Positions 34,743 to 46,619 of a DNA stretch of 64,000 bases are shown here, piece by piece (the stretch's first letter is position 1; each line of letters opens with the position of its first letter). The translations under genes and the position numbers were made by a program. Source of the DNA: Hirudinaria manillensis (Eukaryota; Annelida; Clitellata; Hirudinida; Hirudinidae); contig CM067536.1 in assembly GCA_034509925.1 (NCBI GenBank), positions 832,001 through 896,000 on the forward strand, given 5' to 3'. Under the pieces are notes generated by a model. The model was not told the DNA's origin. It worked only from the letters and a program-made list of their open reading frames with translations, and did no database searches.

Positions 34743-37460
34743 TCATAACATTCTTTTATCAACTTCAACCTCATCGAGTACAAAGTAAGCTGAGCTGTCG
34801 TAGTTGTTAATGTCCTTTTGATTCATATCTTCGATCTGCAAGTCCTGATTATAGTAGTTTGCATCTCGAACTGAATCTTCGAGTCCAGCTTTTGTCTCGA
34901 AGCTCTTGGAACGTTTCTTGTCGTATCTTGAATGGAAATTATCGAAAGGCATTTAAGTATTTACTTTTTATAACAACAAAATTATTATTATTATTATTAC
35001 TATTATTATTGTTATTATTATTATTATTTTATATAAATAGTTTTAAATAAATTAAGTTGTCTATCGTGTCAGATTTGGAATGTTCTCATGTGGTCAACTA
35101 ATTTAAATTATACCACAAACATGTCTTGTACGTTCATCGTTGTTTACAAATTAATCTCAAATAAATGAAAGATATTTATTAATATTTATATTAATAATGA
35201 CATTAGTAATAATAATGTATAATAATTATAATAATAATATAAATAATTAGTGACTTGACTACCTCTTCCCACACAAATATCCAATTCCAACGATGACGCC
35301 ACAGACGGCCAAACCTGCTCCACAAATGGCTACGATGCCCAGAACTTAATTTTAAATAAATAAATAAATAATTTTTATTACTTTTTAAAGTTATTCATTA
35401 ATATTTTTAAAAATAAATTAATTATTTTTCAAATCTTACTTTCAAGATTCCCATCCTTAGAAACTCCAACCTGTGTTGAATACTTTTCATTCGAAGGACC
35501 GGCCGCTACTAAATGTAAATATATTAAATAAATACTAAATATTAAACATTATTAAATAAAAAAATATTTTATAAAACAAATATTTTTCGTAATAATAAAA
35601 ATAACTAACTAATTAATGAAAAAGTTCAATTTCATAAAATTTAAAAGCATTTTATTGATTCGTTCATTTCATTTTGTTCGGACAAATAAACAAACAAATA
35701 AATAAATAAATGAATGGAGATTCACTTTTAACCTGATTGAATCGATCCAGACGAACAGTTTCCAACGACACCAATCCACCTGCTGTTCACGCAACTCAAC
35801 TTCCAGGACTTTCTGGAAGAGTAGCACCCTATTGTGGCCAGGTCGTCTTTTCTGTTCAACCAGGAATCTTCAGCTGGTATCAGGTCTGAACATCCTTCCG
35901 CTAAGAGATTAACCAAATCGTGGTATCGTATTCAAATATTTATCTATTTAATTATTAATTTATTTATTTATTTCTTGGAAAATAAATCTGAAGAAACTGA
36001 GCACTGCGTTTCTTATTTTGGCAGGTTATGAAAACAGGTTGGTAACTTTGAGAAAGGGCTCTACATACATTTAGGCATAAGGAAGTGCTAAGATTTGCAT
36101 GTCGTATAAGATACTCAGTTTTAGACTGAATAATTTGAATTTGCAGATTTTAACTATGTAATTAATCGTTCAATTTAATGAAATTTAAAAGCGTCTTATT
36201 GATTTGTTCATTTTTACAATTATCCTTACCTTCGATCGACATCAAAAACGTTTCAGAATTGAGATTTCTCTTGAAAGCATTGACCTTCTCTTTATCAAAA
36301 AAAATTTCAATCTTATTCTTCTGACTCGTGTAAATGATTTTGTGTCTGACTTCGTTGTCAACGCAAAATTCCTTGCTCCTGTCAGAAGCTCTTTCGATTA
36401 CATGACCGAGACTAAATGGACAGACAATATTCCAATCGGTTCTATTCAAATTGACGACTCCGATCTTGATTCTCTGTCCCGATGGGACTTCAACAACCAA
36501 GGGATCATTAGCTGTTCCACACTTGCTGTTCCGAAAAATCGAACTCAGAAGGTAAGACGTTGTGGCAGATTTGGCCGATATTCGGCAGTCGGGATTCTCT
36601 GCATGAACTGCTAAGGAAATGAAAGGTGTTGATAAATTATTTGCTGGAAACATGGTATAACATAAAACTACACTACAAAATAAAAAGCTATTTTCACATT
36701 AATTCATTGAAAACTAAAGATAATCTAGTGAAGTAAATATCGTTGTCTTACCAGAGACACAGCTATAACGGGTCTCCATGTATGAAACAAGTCCCTTAAA
36801 GCATGGATTCAATTTCTGTAGGTCATCGTCAAACACGGCCACATCGCATTCACCTTTCCCCGTGCACTTTTCATCCAAGACATTGGTAACATCGGCCAAG
36901 CATCCAAGATATCTTGGATTCGAGGTCAAAGATTCCTCTTCGGAATCGAGAACCAAACACCTTCCTGTCTTCATTCTCCCATACAGTGTCTTTTCCATCA
37001 GAATCACTTCGCCATTGGTACAACGTGGACTGAAAACCTCTTTTTGGCAATACTCTTTCGACACTTCCCGCTCTGAAATAAAGTAAAGAGGTGATTTCAC
37101 CTGAAGTTCGTTGATTAAGTCAGTTGAGGAGAGACATTTTAATACATAATCGTGGAAAAATTAACCAAAAAAGTTAATAACAGGCTGATAAATGGAACTT
37201 CAGTTAGTGCTTCGATAAAGATAGCAAAGAGATAAAATATATTTTAGGGTAATTCAATGCAAAACAGGTTTACTTCTAGCAATGCCTCTAACTAGGAAAT
37301 AAAAATTTGTAGCCGAATTACTTAGGGTAATGCAGATGTTATTCTCATTAATATCTTGTAATAAGCTGAAAGGGTTTAAATAATTTTACAACTTAACAAT
37401 ATTACCTTCTCTCGTTTCAGCCATCACAACAGCAAGGAAGCAACACAATACAATCTTCAT
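34743..37460 (-). CDS. SLR13: inverted SUEL lectin / CUB-like / sushi-like receptor
   Basis: Exons (minus) 37406-37460, 36752-37072, 36230-36610, 35733-35900, 35440-35508, 35263-35344 and 34743-34926. Signal peptide MKIVLCCFLAVVMAE; SUEL domain (EYCQKEVFSPRC, TLYGRMKTGRC, GLVSYMETRYSC); CUB-like domain (KCGTANDPLVVEVPSGQ); sushi-like domain (DLIPAEDSWLNR, IGC, W.LSC, W.GVVGNC); linker; helix with GAGLAVCGVIVGIGY; tail with SAYFVLDEVEVDKRML, an SxYxxL match. It has the same phases and 82-nt helix exon as the plus-strand array, so it is a dispersed inverted member. It is flanked on both sides by Reeler genes. The intron between exons 1 and 2 (333 nt) is longer than in the other copies. Confidence 0.85.
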
Positions 37461-37570
37461 TTCTTAAAATCTCAGACAGAGTGTTCATTCCCCGAACAAT
37501 TTCAGACAGACGTTTGTGGTAATTCAGAAGTTTTTATAGAAAAGTGACGCGCATCGATAAAACATAATGA

Positions 37571-37586
37571 AGGGGGTCGTCTCAAA
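37571..37586 (-). promoter_or_regulatory. SLR promoter module of SLR13
   Basis: On the minus strand: TTTGAGACGACCCCCT, then TCGATGCGCG, then TCTATAAAAA (37531-37540), then the start codon at 37460. The module moved together with the inverted gene. Confidence 0.66.
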
Positions 37587-37734
37587 TCAACGAATTCTCA
37601 ACAGCGGTAAACAATCGAAATTGCTTGTTATTGGATTTAAATTCATTTAAAATAAAACTTTTAAAATAACGGATAACAATAATTTTAAAACAATTGTCTG
37701 AATATTGTCACAATTCCTGAGACAACGAGCAATG

Positions 37735-39291
37735 TTAAATGCTTTCCGCACATATTGGAAGACTCTCTTTGGCCTTTACCCAAATCTTGTAGTACGACTG
37801 GACGAAGGTGTATCTAAAGAGTTATTATTTGAATTATTAAAGTTCTAATTTATAATAAAAAGAATGCAAAATATTTTTAAAATATTTACAAATATCTTTA
37901 ATAATCATTTAACTTTCCTTGTTTTATGCTTCAATACTCTACTCAATTGTTATGTCATTAAAGCGAATTTAAGAATTACATTAGATTAATAAATTATATT
38001 ATAATATATATTAATTAATACACTATCAAGAAAGATTTAAATTGAATTTTTTTAATAATGATTTTTATAATTTCTCACACTAATTCGAGGTTTCCACTGT
38101 TACTTGCAGCTGGAGTCCATGAAAATGTGACTTGATTGATTTCTCTCGAATGTCGGTTTGTAAAGGCGTTCTACAAACGCAATACAAATACAAATACAAA
38201 CGCAAAGGACAGAAATACAAAAACCATAAAGATAATTAAATTTAATTAAGCAATTAAATATAATTAAATATTAAATTATTAATGTGAAATAATAATTCAA
38301 AATCCCAGATATAATCGTTGTTAAATTTATGTCAGTTTCAGCCAAAGAGTCTTAAACAAAGACCAAAGCAATTTTATAAAACCTCAAGTTTGCATGCAAT
38401 TAAGCACTTTTCCATTTGCTGCAATTAAAATACTACTTATTTTCAGCTTATTTTTTTAAATATTTCTAAGAAATAATCGTCGATTTCTGTAAATATTTAA
38501 CATAATTTAGTAATTAAAATATTCAAATCGAAAGACAAAGAATAACGTTTCTTCCTGGTCTGCAACTGACAAACTTGAACTTCGTCTGATCGAAATCGTC
38601 GTAATTTCCGTCTGCGATATTGGTCGAATTTTCCCTCCTCATTTGAACGTAGATGCCTTTAAAACCGCTCGGACCACTAATTTCGACTTTCAGAAACCGA
38701 ATAAACAATAAATAAAGTATTAAATAGACGATAAATGGATGGTAAATATAAAAACATATGTTAAAATATTTAATAAACGTACAAATAATTATTTTTAAAT
38801 ATAAAAATTCTAATAAAATATGCTTTAAGAGCGTCAAATTCTATCTCACTGAATCCTATAGGATATCAGATAATAATAGTAATAATAATAGTAATAACAT
38901 AAGATATTATTTCAAATAAAGTAATAATCTTTATTAATAAATAAATTGCTATAAAAACTTAAATAATATATATAAGATATAATTAACTATATATATATAT
39001 AAATATAATAAATATAATACACATTCATAATATAACTAGCATTAGTTTATCTAAGCATTTCCTTTAAATCACGAATTCACCCACATCTCTGGTCTTACCA
39101 TTTAGAGGCACAGACGGAGTATAACACGGAGAACTGAAAGTGATATTTGTCGGTGGATTTCCCCTCTGGGGTGTGGTGTGACAGGGCGTCATGGTGACGC
39201 ATTGGGCTACCGGAGCCCCAGCCGAATAGCCAGAGGTAGGGTCGAATGAAGACAATAGGGATAGCAATCCGACCAGCAACGTTGAAAGCAT
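37735..39291 (-). CDS. Reeler-domain secreted protein 2
   Basis: Exons (minus) 39099-39291, 38547-38686, 38079-38170 and 37735-37813, with the same phases and middle-exon lengths (140 and 92 nt) as Reeler gene 1. Signal peptide MLSTLLVGLLSLLSSF; Reeler domain with GAPVAQCVTMTPCHTTPQRG, FKGIYVQMRRENS, FVSCRPGRN, TFSWTPAASNSGNLELV and YTFVQSYYKIWV. The N-terminal third resembles the canonical Reeler start (SGAP...C..M.P.H). TATA-like CGTATAAATA (minus) at about 39423-39432. Divergently paired with the FG-GAP-like gene starting before 42162. Confidence 0.84.
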
Positions 39292-39596
39292 GTTCGAATG
39301 TTAGACTGAGAAAATATTTTAAAAATCAATTGCGATAAATTATTATATTTTTATTGTTTAAATTAAATTATTCTGTCGCAAACGCTTTTAGTCCTAATTA
39401 CGAATTGCAGTTCAGAGCGCCTATTTATACGTTTACTCGTAGGAACGAAATGTGGACCAAACATGAACCTACCAAATCCTGAAATTCAAATAGCTGTATT
39501 CTACATTAGTATCTAATTGCAATGGGTTTCACTGAGCGATGCATCTCTGACGACGACGATGACTGTGACGACGACTACGATGACGACGACGACGAT

Positions 39597-39628
<32 letters not shown>

Positions 39629-42161
39629 CGACGACAATTATGGTTATGATAAGGATACTCACCAGTACAGTATCAGCAACTTCGTTAACGATGTTGCCAG
39701 TCAGTTGTTGCTGTTGTCAGCTGCCGTGAAACTGAGGTTTCATCATAACTTGATGTCTTTCAACAGCTTGACATTGAAATGTTATTTGAAAATTTGAAAT
39801 TATCGATTTCATAGGAGTTCGATTTGTAATTTTATTTTCTAAATTGCTTCCAGAGCGAGATTCGTTGTGAGCTGAGAATTGCAAAAAAAAATTGCTAACT
39901 GATTAGTTTGATAGATAATAAATTGTAGTATTAACCAGAAATTGGTCAGCAGAATCTCTTGTCTCAAGTGAATCTGAGCACCAAGGATTCAAAGTCTAAC
40001 TTTGTTACACAGTATCATGTGACACAATACTTTGTTTCCCCTGGGAATATTTTAATTGGTACAGTTTTTCTTTCCAAAATTCTTTACCTATTTAAACATT
40101 ACACTAATGAAAGACAATATAATGACAATAACTGATATAAGATTAACTTAAGTTTGCTGAGACATTATAAACAGAAGAATTCGTTGCTAAAACGTTAATA
40201 TCTAGAGACAATCAAATTTACTTGAGTGAACATATTCAAATGAGTTTTATCACTGTGACTCCATTAACGGAAAGATACGATTCTCTGAAATGCCTACGGC
40301 CACAAATTTAAAAATCTATTTCACGTTCGGGTCTTGAAGTTTTTAAAAATAAATAGTTCTTAACTATTGAAAAATTTCTCCCCAAAAATTCAAATTTGCA
40401 TCACTAACCTCATAAATCAAGCATGAAATAATTCATTCGATTGGATGTACAATTGCGCACATTCTCTAAATTCTGGTATGCTCTGTAACATTAAAAATAC
40501 ACCAATTAAAAATTTTAAATATAAATCTATATAATATATTCGTTGCCGTCTTTTTTGAAACCAGATTTTATTTTCAGATTGTAAATCCACTTTTAAGCGT
40601 CAACAATTTTCTTACTTCAGAGCGTCCGGCACAGTTTCTTCCATCAAAGCGACCGGCAAAATTTCTTAAAAATTGTAATTTAAAAAACTTATGTGTTTTA
40701 TTGACACCTATTTAGTAATGAAGTTATCATTATCATCGTTTCATCATTATCCTCAGTTAAAGATGTATGGGAGACAGACATATACACAGACATCATCCAA
40801 AGTTCAATTTCTGTACCTTTTCAGCCAGGCTCTCATTTGTTTAGCTTCCTGTGATCTACGATTTGTATTTGCTCATCGACAAAGATTTGTTTTAAGATTT
40901 TGTAAAGTTTTTCTTAAATTACATAACTTTGATTCCAACCTGCCTATTTCCAATTTTATTTTCCTGGAAAATTTTTAATGATTTACAAAAACCAAAACTT
41001 GCCCGCATTTAATATTTGAACCTACGTGTTTACTTATGCTGACAATTAAAAACATTGAATTAATTCTTGGTTAACTCAGGAGTGCAGGAGAGGAGTTGCA
41101 CAAATTTTATTAGGTCATATTTTTTCAAAAATTTAATTTATTGTTTTAGGGCATTTTAGTTAGGGCATTAGTAGGGGATTTTACTTTTATTTCCGAAGTT
41201 ATATAAAGGTTTACATCGCTCAATTTTGGCTGCCATGAATATTTACAAAATGCATGATGGCATTAGGGCTAAAAATCATGTTTTCAAAAGATTTCAAATC
41301 GACATAAATTTATAAAAAATTATTATAAACACTTGTAACAGAATTTGGAATAGACATTAAAATGGGATAACAGGATAACAAAGTGGTGATGGAGGACTGT
41401 CGAATGTTCTTTAAATTATCACAGTTGAGGGCATGCAGCAACACAATAAAAACCAGAGCCGATTGGTTTATGTTAGACTTTGATTCTGTTTTATAACACG
41501 TTTGTTTGTTTATAAATTCCATTCGTCGAGGTAATGTTTAGATGATTTCAATGGGGACACAATTTATCATCTAGGATTCACCTCAGTTTCATTAACATTA
41601 TTTAAAAGAAAATAAAAAAACACATTATAATAATTTAATATTATGAAAATAAACGTTTCACGTTTTATATATTTTCTTATTTCAATTTAAATTTCGTACT
41701 CATTCTGATTGGCTCGATATGGGCGCCATTTCAAAGTTTGTCGGCCTCTTGTTGATGGTCGGATTGTTGTTTATGTTCTTAGTTTTTGGAATTAAATTAC
41801 GATATGGGTTAATATTATGCTTCTGGTGTTGTTTACGAATTTAGGATGAAATACTGCGCAAGTTAGTCTTGTCTTTCGAAGCATAAAATTCGATTATTTT
41901 ATGTTAAATTTGGAAAACCTTATTTTTCCACTTAACATTCTTGTTACAAATACAGATACAAATTCTTAGATGTCGATACTTTGTGGCCATTAATTGGTCT
42001 TACGTAACCTTTGAGTTTAACTTTTGTTCATTTTATCGTGAGTAGACATTAAAAGTAAATTGATTTAATAATTTAAACTGAAATGTATAGAAGTTTGGCC
42101 ATATAGTATTCCCTTTCAAATCTGTAGGTGGTTTTAATACTGTGCTTTCGAAATAATTTAG
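39292..42161. other. Large spacer between Reeler gene 2 and FG-GAP-like gene A
   Basis: Contains a GAC/GAT microsatellite at about 39546-39640 whose poly-Asp reading frame is not credible as a gene. The rest is AT-rich without recognisable domains. The first exon of gene A may lie near 41719, where ATG opens a hydrophobic stretch (MGAISKFVGLLLMVGLLFMF), but I could not join it to the next exon in phase. Confidence 0.5.
39546..39640. repeat. GAC/GAT trinucleotide microsatellite
   Basis: Run of about 30 imperfect GAC/GAT units. Confidence 0.85.
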
Positions 42162-44567
42162 GATTGGTGCTATTATTTTGGTACATGGAGCAAAGGTCAC
42201 CTAATCCAAAAGCAGGGGGATCAGACGAAGAAGAATTCATTGTCATTGAAAAGGAAAGCATTAAAGTTTCATCTACTGTTTCGTCACTGCATCCTTTCCA
42301 TAAAGGTCGGATTCCGCAACTTCTGATCACGACTTTAGACAGCATTTACGTATCAAATCCAGCCCGGTTTCCAGATCCCGTCGGAGTCAAGTTGCCAGAA
42401 AAGCTAAAACTCGGTAATCGCACGGTAGCTGTCACTGCTCCAGGTAATTCCGAGACAATCTGCGATGATCAAAGAATAACGACTGGTTTATTTACATTTA
42501 GAGCAAGACTATGGTTAGGGAGAGTTGTAATAAGTATTTGTCTATTGTTTAATTAAGTGTTTAACTTATCTCTCAGTTAAGTGTTTAATGTATTATTTGG
42601 TTAGTCTCTTGCTTAACATACTGAACCTCTTTTGGATAGACTCTGATCTCAAAGCACTAATAGTAATTTTTCTGGACTAGACCCTGATAAGTTCCCTGAT
42701 TCAATATTACTCGTTAAAGACTTTCGTAATGGCTAAACACTAACGTTGGATGTTGATTGCTGATTGTTAAAACAGACGATTCTTTCGGACATCCGGCCAT
42801 CACGATTTCTGGCATGGACAAGATAATAGTTGTCGACGTATCGGACGCCCCAACCGTACGCTCTCGCGGTTTCATCGGAGGCGTGGAGTTTGGTCACGGC
42901 TATCTCTTTAACAATCCAGTTTGGCTTACAGGAGGAGGATTTATTGTCGGATATTCGTCGGGTGAATCAATAAGGCCGATAATTATTCAAATAATTCCAA
43001 AAATTCGTAATAAATAAATTAATAATAAGGTTGTTTGACATTGCCAGTCAACGGCACAATTCAGCCCAAGGTATCCTGATTGCTGGCGCTGCATAAATAT
43101 TGGGGTATCCTAGAAAATGTCAGTAACAATATAAACGACAATAATAACGACGAAGAGAAGATTTGTGAGAGATACACCAATATTAATTCTTGACTAATTG
43201 TGTATTAAATGTAATTTTACAGGAAATAGAAGTAGTATGCTGTGCGTTACTGATAAGATCGTAAATGGAAGTAAGGCTTGGGAGATTTACGAGACCCTTG
43301 ACGTATTGGAGCAGTCTATCTCGGCCATCCATATCCAGTTATACGAGGAATTTTCAGAAGGAGTTGACATTGCTTTTGCCAGCTCTTTCGAGGGTGACGA
43401 TGCTGCAATAAACGTATTGTACGCTAACGAAAAGATGACTTCAGAAGTAGCGGTAAAAAATTTAGTTATAATTTTCAATAATTATTGAAAAAGTAATATT
43501 GTGTACTGACCTTATCTCTTTTTGTATCGCAGCGAAACAAACTCAGTCAGAAGAGTCTCGCGATCAGATGGATGAGACACCATCAGCTCGTAGATTTGGA
43601 CAAAGACGGAAGATTGGACATGATGATGACATTCGAAGATGACGATGGCAATCTCTATGTAGACGTTCGTTCGGTTCCAGGCAGTTCTGAGCTCGTGTGA
43701 GTTTTACAAAGTGATCCTTGACAAATTGTCGCTTTGTAACCTTGGAAATACAGTCAGTACGGTCATTGAAAATTTATAATAGGATAGGGACATGACCCTG
43801 CTCTCTGTCAACAAATGTAATTTTACAGGAATTAAGCTTTGAATTTGTTTATTATTATTATTATTATCATTATTATTCTAAACGTCAAGCAACGTCTCAA
43901 CGTCGGCCGAAGCTAATCCTAATAGGCTGGTGTCCTTCAAAAAGTCAAGAAGTACGAACCTGTCTTGCATTGACGAGTTGATCACGTTCGAACCTCACAT
44001 CAGGTTTCAATAGAATTATTTCTAGAAGAGTGAAAATAGATATCATCTCTTTGTTATCAAACCTTTACCACGAGATAATGATTTAACAATTAACAATTAT
44101 TAATTATTATTATTATTATTAATCAATTAGATTCTTAATTTATTTGCAAGCTAAGTCTACTCGTCATCTTCACCTCTAAAGTGCAACAATTTAAATTTAA
44201 AAATATAAAATAAACGAACGTAACTTTCTCGACGAGCTATAATGGCAATCCGTGGATACTGATCGGCGAAGGGCATTGCCGTTCGGCTTCCTATCTCCAG
44301 CCTGAGGCCGGTGGCGCCTACAGGAGAGTCGAGTTTTTCCGGGGATCCAAGACAGTAACGGCCGTGGGAGCGACGAACATCGACGAAGATGACTTTACGG
44401 AGCTGTTCATAGCTTCCGGTGATGTCGTGAAAGTGTTTTCCTTCAGACCTGTCCGTCCATCCACCTCCGCCATAAATCTCGGACTCTCCCTGCGTATCTT
44501 AGGGCTGTCTCTAATCGCATCATCGTCCAATGACTTTTTTGTAATTATTGATAGGTTTATTTTTTAA
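42162..44567 (+). CDS. FG-GAP-like membrane-associated protein A (5' end unresolved)
   Basis: Exons supported by splice phase and comparison with gene B: 42162-42443, 42776-42961, 43223-43452, 43533-43696, 43890-44003 and 44237-44567. About 435 residues are visible. The first exon segment is hydrophobic (GLVLLFWYMEQ). A calcium-binding FG-GAP/VCBS-like loop, LVDLDKDGRLDMMMTF, is in the fourth exon, followed by beta-rich sequence. The sixth exon has TNIDEDDFTELFIASGD and a hydrophobic C-terminus (LGLSLRILGLSLIA), so the protein may be membrane-anchored at one or both ends. Such loops occur in beta-propellers of integrin alpha and related proteins. I do not recognise a named orthologue. The start codon is upstream of 42162 and was not fixed. 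Confidence 0.68.
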
Positions 44568-45012
44568 ATTTATATTAATTATTAATTTATTGTATTTATA
44601 TTAATTTTAATAAATATATTAATTATATATTAATATATATATTATATATTAATTATTGTGTTTATCAAAATTATTTTTATTAATAGATTTTTGAACTGCT
44701 CGTTTGACTGGATCGTATCCTCAGCTTTTTGTTCTGCGTGAAACATTTTATTCTGTTTTATTTCATAATTTTGAATATTTATTTTATATAATAACCATTT
44801 ATTATATTTTCTTTATTAGCCTCTAATAATATGGAGCCATTACATAAATGGATCTCCTGTTGATGTAACAATGCCTCCTTTGGATAATTTTGTCAATCTC
44901 GATATTTTCTTCATTGTTTTACGTTTTTACGTTCCTTGATGGTCAGAAGAATTAAAACGATTTATATAATAATTTGTCATAAAGTACGCTTCGTTGATGT
45001 CCAGGGATGTTG
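44568..45012. other. Convergent spacer between FG-GAP-like gene A and Reeler gene 3
   Basis: AT-rich; includes a TATTAATTATAT simple-sequence stretch near 44570-44660. No gene seen. Confidence 0.5.
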
Positions 45013-46141
45013 TCAGCACTTGTTGACCCTTTTGACCTGCTTGACCCAATACTTATCAAACGACTCCAGGTAGGTGTACCTAAATGGAACAAATTGCAAA
45101 TAAGATTTTGGTTGCATGCTTTAAAAGTCAAGTAATGTAGTAGGCATTAATGATATTAGTCTTATTCAGCACAGTAAATAATAATAATAATAAGTAGTAT
45201 AATAGTATTACTATTATAATAGTCATTTAACTATGGGTGTCACAGCTATCTTATATCTTTTGCACACTTCCTGAAATATATTATATATCCGTAGATAGCT
45301 CTTACCTAATTTATGTTCGAGTTTATTATAAATGAAAAAAAAGATGGCAAGTTAATGTAATTGTGACTGGTAAAGCCTCGACCTCCAATCAAGAAGCTGA
45401 TTGACTCACACAACTTCGACATTTTCCTGGGCTTTGGACGTCCAAGTGACTTTCAGTTCAGTTTTCTTTGCCTTACTGGAATGGGTTACTGAATTCTGTT
45501 GAGTTATTAATTATGTTACGTTATTATTTTGATTAAATTTTATTTTATTACGTTAAGTTATTAATGTTAAAGTAAATAATTATGAAAAGTTAAATCAAAA
45601 GATAAGCGTTTACTTCCGGTATCATCGGTAGCAAACAAACCGAGACAAACAACGATGCAACAGCGCAACTTGACTTTGTTGCTTCGATACTATTGATGCG
45701 GTTATACAATTTATAATTTATTTAAAGCCTTTTACAAAATTGATTTCAATCAAATTACAAATTCCGAGCCTTACTTTCGAACCAGGAGGACAGTTCATCA
45801 GCTTGAAAAGGTTCTTGTCAAAGTTTTCAAACAATCCGTCAACAATTTGACTCGTACCCTGCCTTCTCAGCTGAAGTATTAGACCCTTGAAGGTTGAGGA
45901 ACTTCTTAGTGTCACTACGAATTGGCGTGAAAAACGTTTCTCGAGTTAACATCTCTCGACATTCATAGACATCCGCAATATATCGATTGATGAGCTACCC
46001 CCATCTGTGAGAGCCCATCCATCCCTGGAGCTCTTCAAGCGTCACCTGAAGACTCACCTCTTCAGGAAATACCTACCGGACTAGACACAAGATCACACAA
46101 AGCGCCTCCGACGCTATGCATATGGCGCTATACAAATTAAC

Positions 46142-46181
<40 letters not shown>

Positions 46182-46619
46182 GATTGAAATGATTGCGGTT
46201 TTGTTTTTATTCTACAACTTATGAGAACTTGTAAATAAATCAAAGAAAATGCTAATGTCCAAAAGGTCTACCCAAATTTCTCCAGATCTCGAATATTATA
46301 ACCACGTTGTATAGCATTGAATTCAATGCAATCATATATAAATGAATTGGTATAAATAAAATAAAAACTTTAGTATAACTTTAAAATTCAAGTGTGTTCG
46401 CAATTCAAGAGTTCCCATACCGTTCAGAGCCACTCCGGGTGTATGGCAGGATGGCTTAAAAGTCACATCCACCGGAGGCAATCCGGGTTGGGGGTTCGTA
46501 CTTCCGTGAGATGGGTTCATACCCTCGCACTCGCTGACAGGTACACCTCCCCTAAAAGCGGTTCCACCGTGGAACAAGGCCAGCAGCAAAGTAAGCACTA
46601 TTCCTAGTTGACAGTTCAT
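45013..46619 (-). CDS. Reeler-domain secreted protein 3
   Basis: Exons (minus) 46421-46619, 45775-45914, 45410-45495 and 45013-45079. Signal peptide MNCQLGIVLTLLLALFHGG; Reeler domain with GGVPVSECEGMNPSHG, FKGLILQLRRQGTS, LMNCPPGSK and KVTWTSKAQENVEVV, ending YTYLESFDKYWVKQ. Exon 2 has the same length (140 nt) as in the other two copies, and exon 3 is 6 nt shorter. It is the most diverged of the three. A LINE tail (about 45950-46181) sits in its first intron. TATAAAGG-like sequence (minus) lies near 46643. Confidence 0.83.
45950..46181 (+). mobile_element. 5'-truncated LINE 3' end (CR1/L2-like)
   Basis: A short open segment reads ELPPSVRAHPSLELFKRHLK and ends HLFRKYLPD-stop, the typical C-terminus of CR1/L2-type ORF2 proteins. 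It is followed by GGCGCTATACAAATTAA and a (ATT)n tail at 46142-46181. The 5' limit is approximate. A diverged copy of the same 3' end is at 58058. Confidence 0.75.

Noticed and set aside
34859..35050. Leucine-rich ORF overlapping the SLR13 tail
   Set aside because: It is a TTA/TTG microsatellite read on the plus strand next to the SLR13 tail exon.
39522..39797. ORF with a long poly-aspartate run
   Set aside because: It is a translated GAC/GAT microsatellite with no splice partners and no domain outside the repeat.
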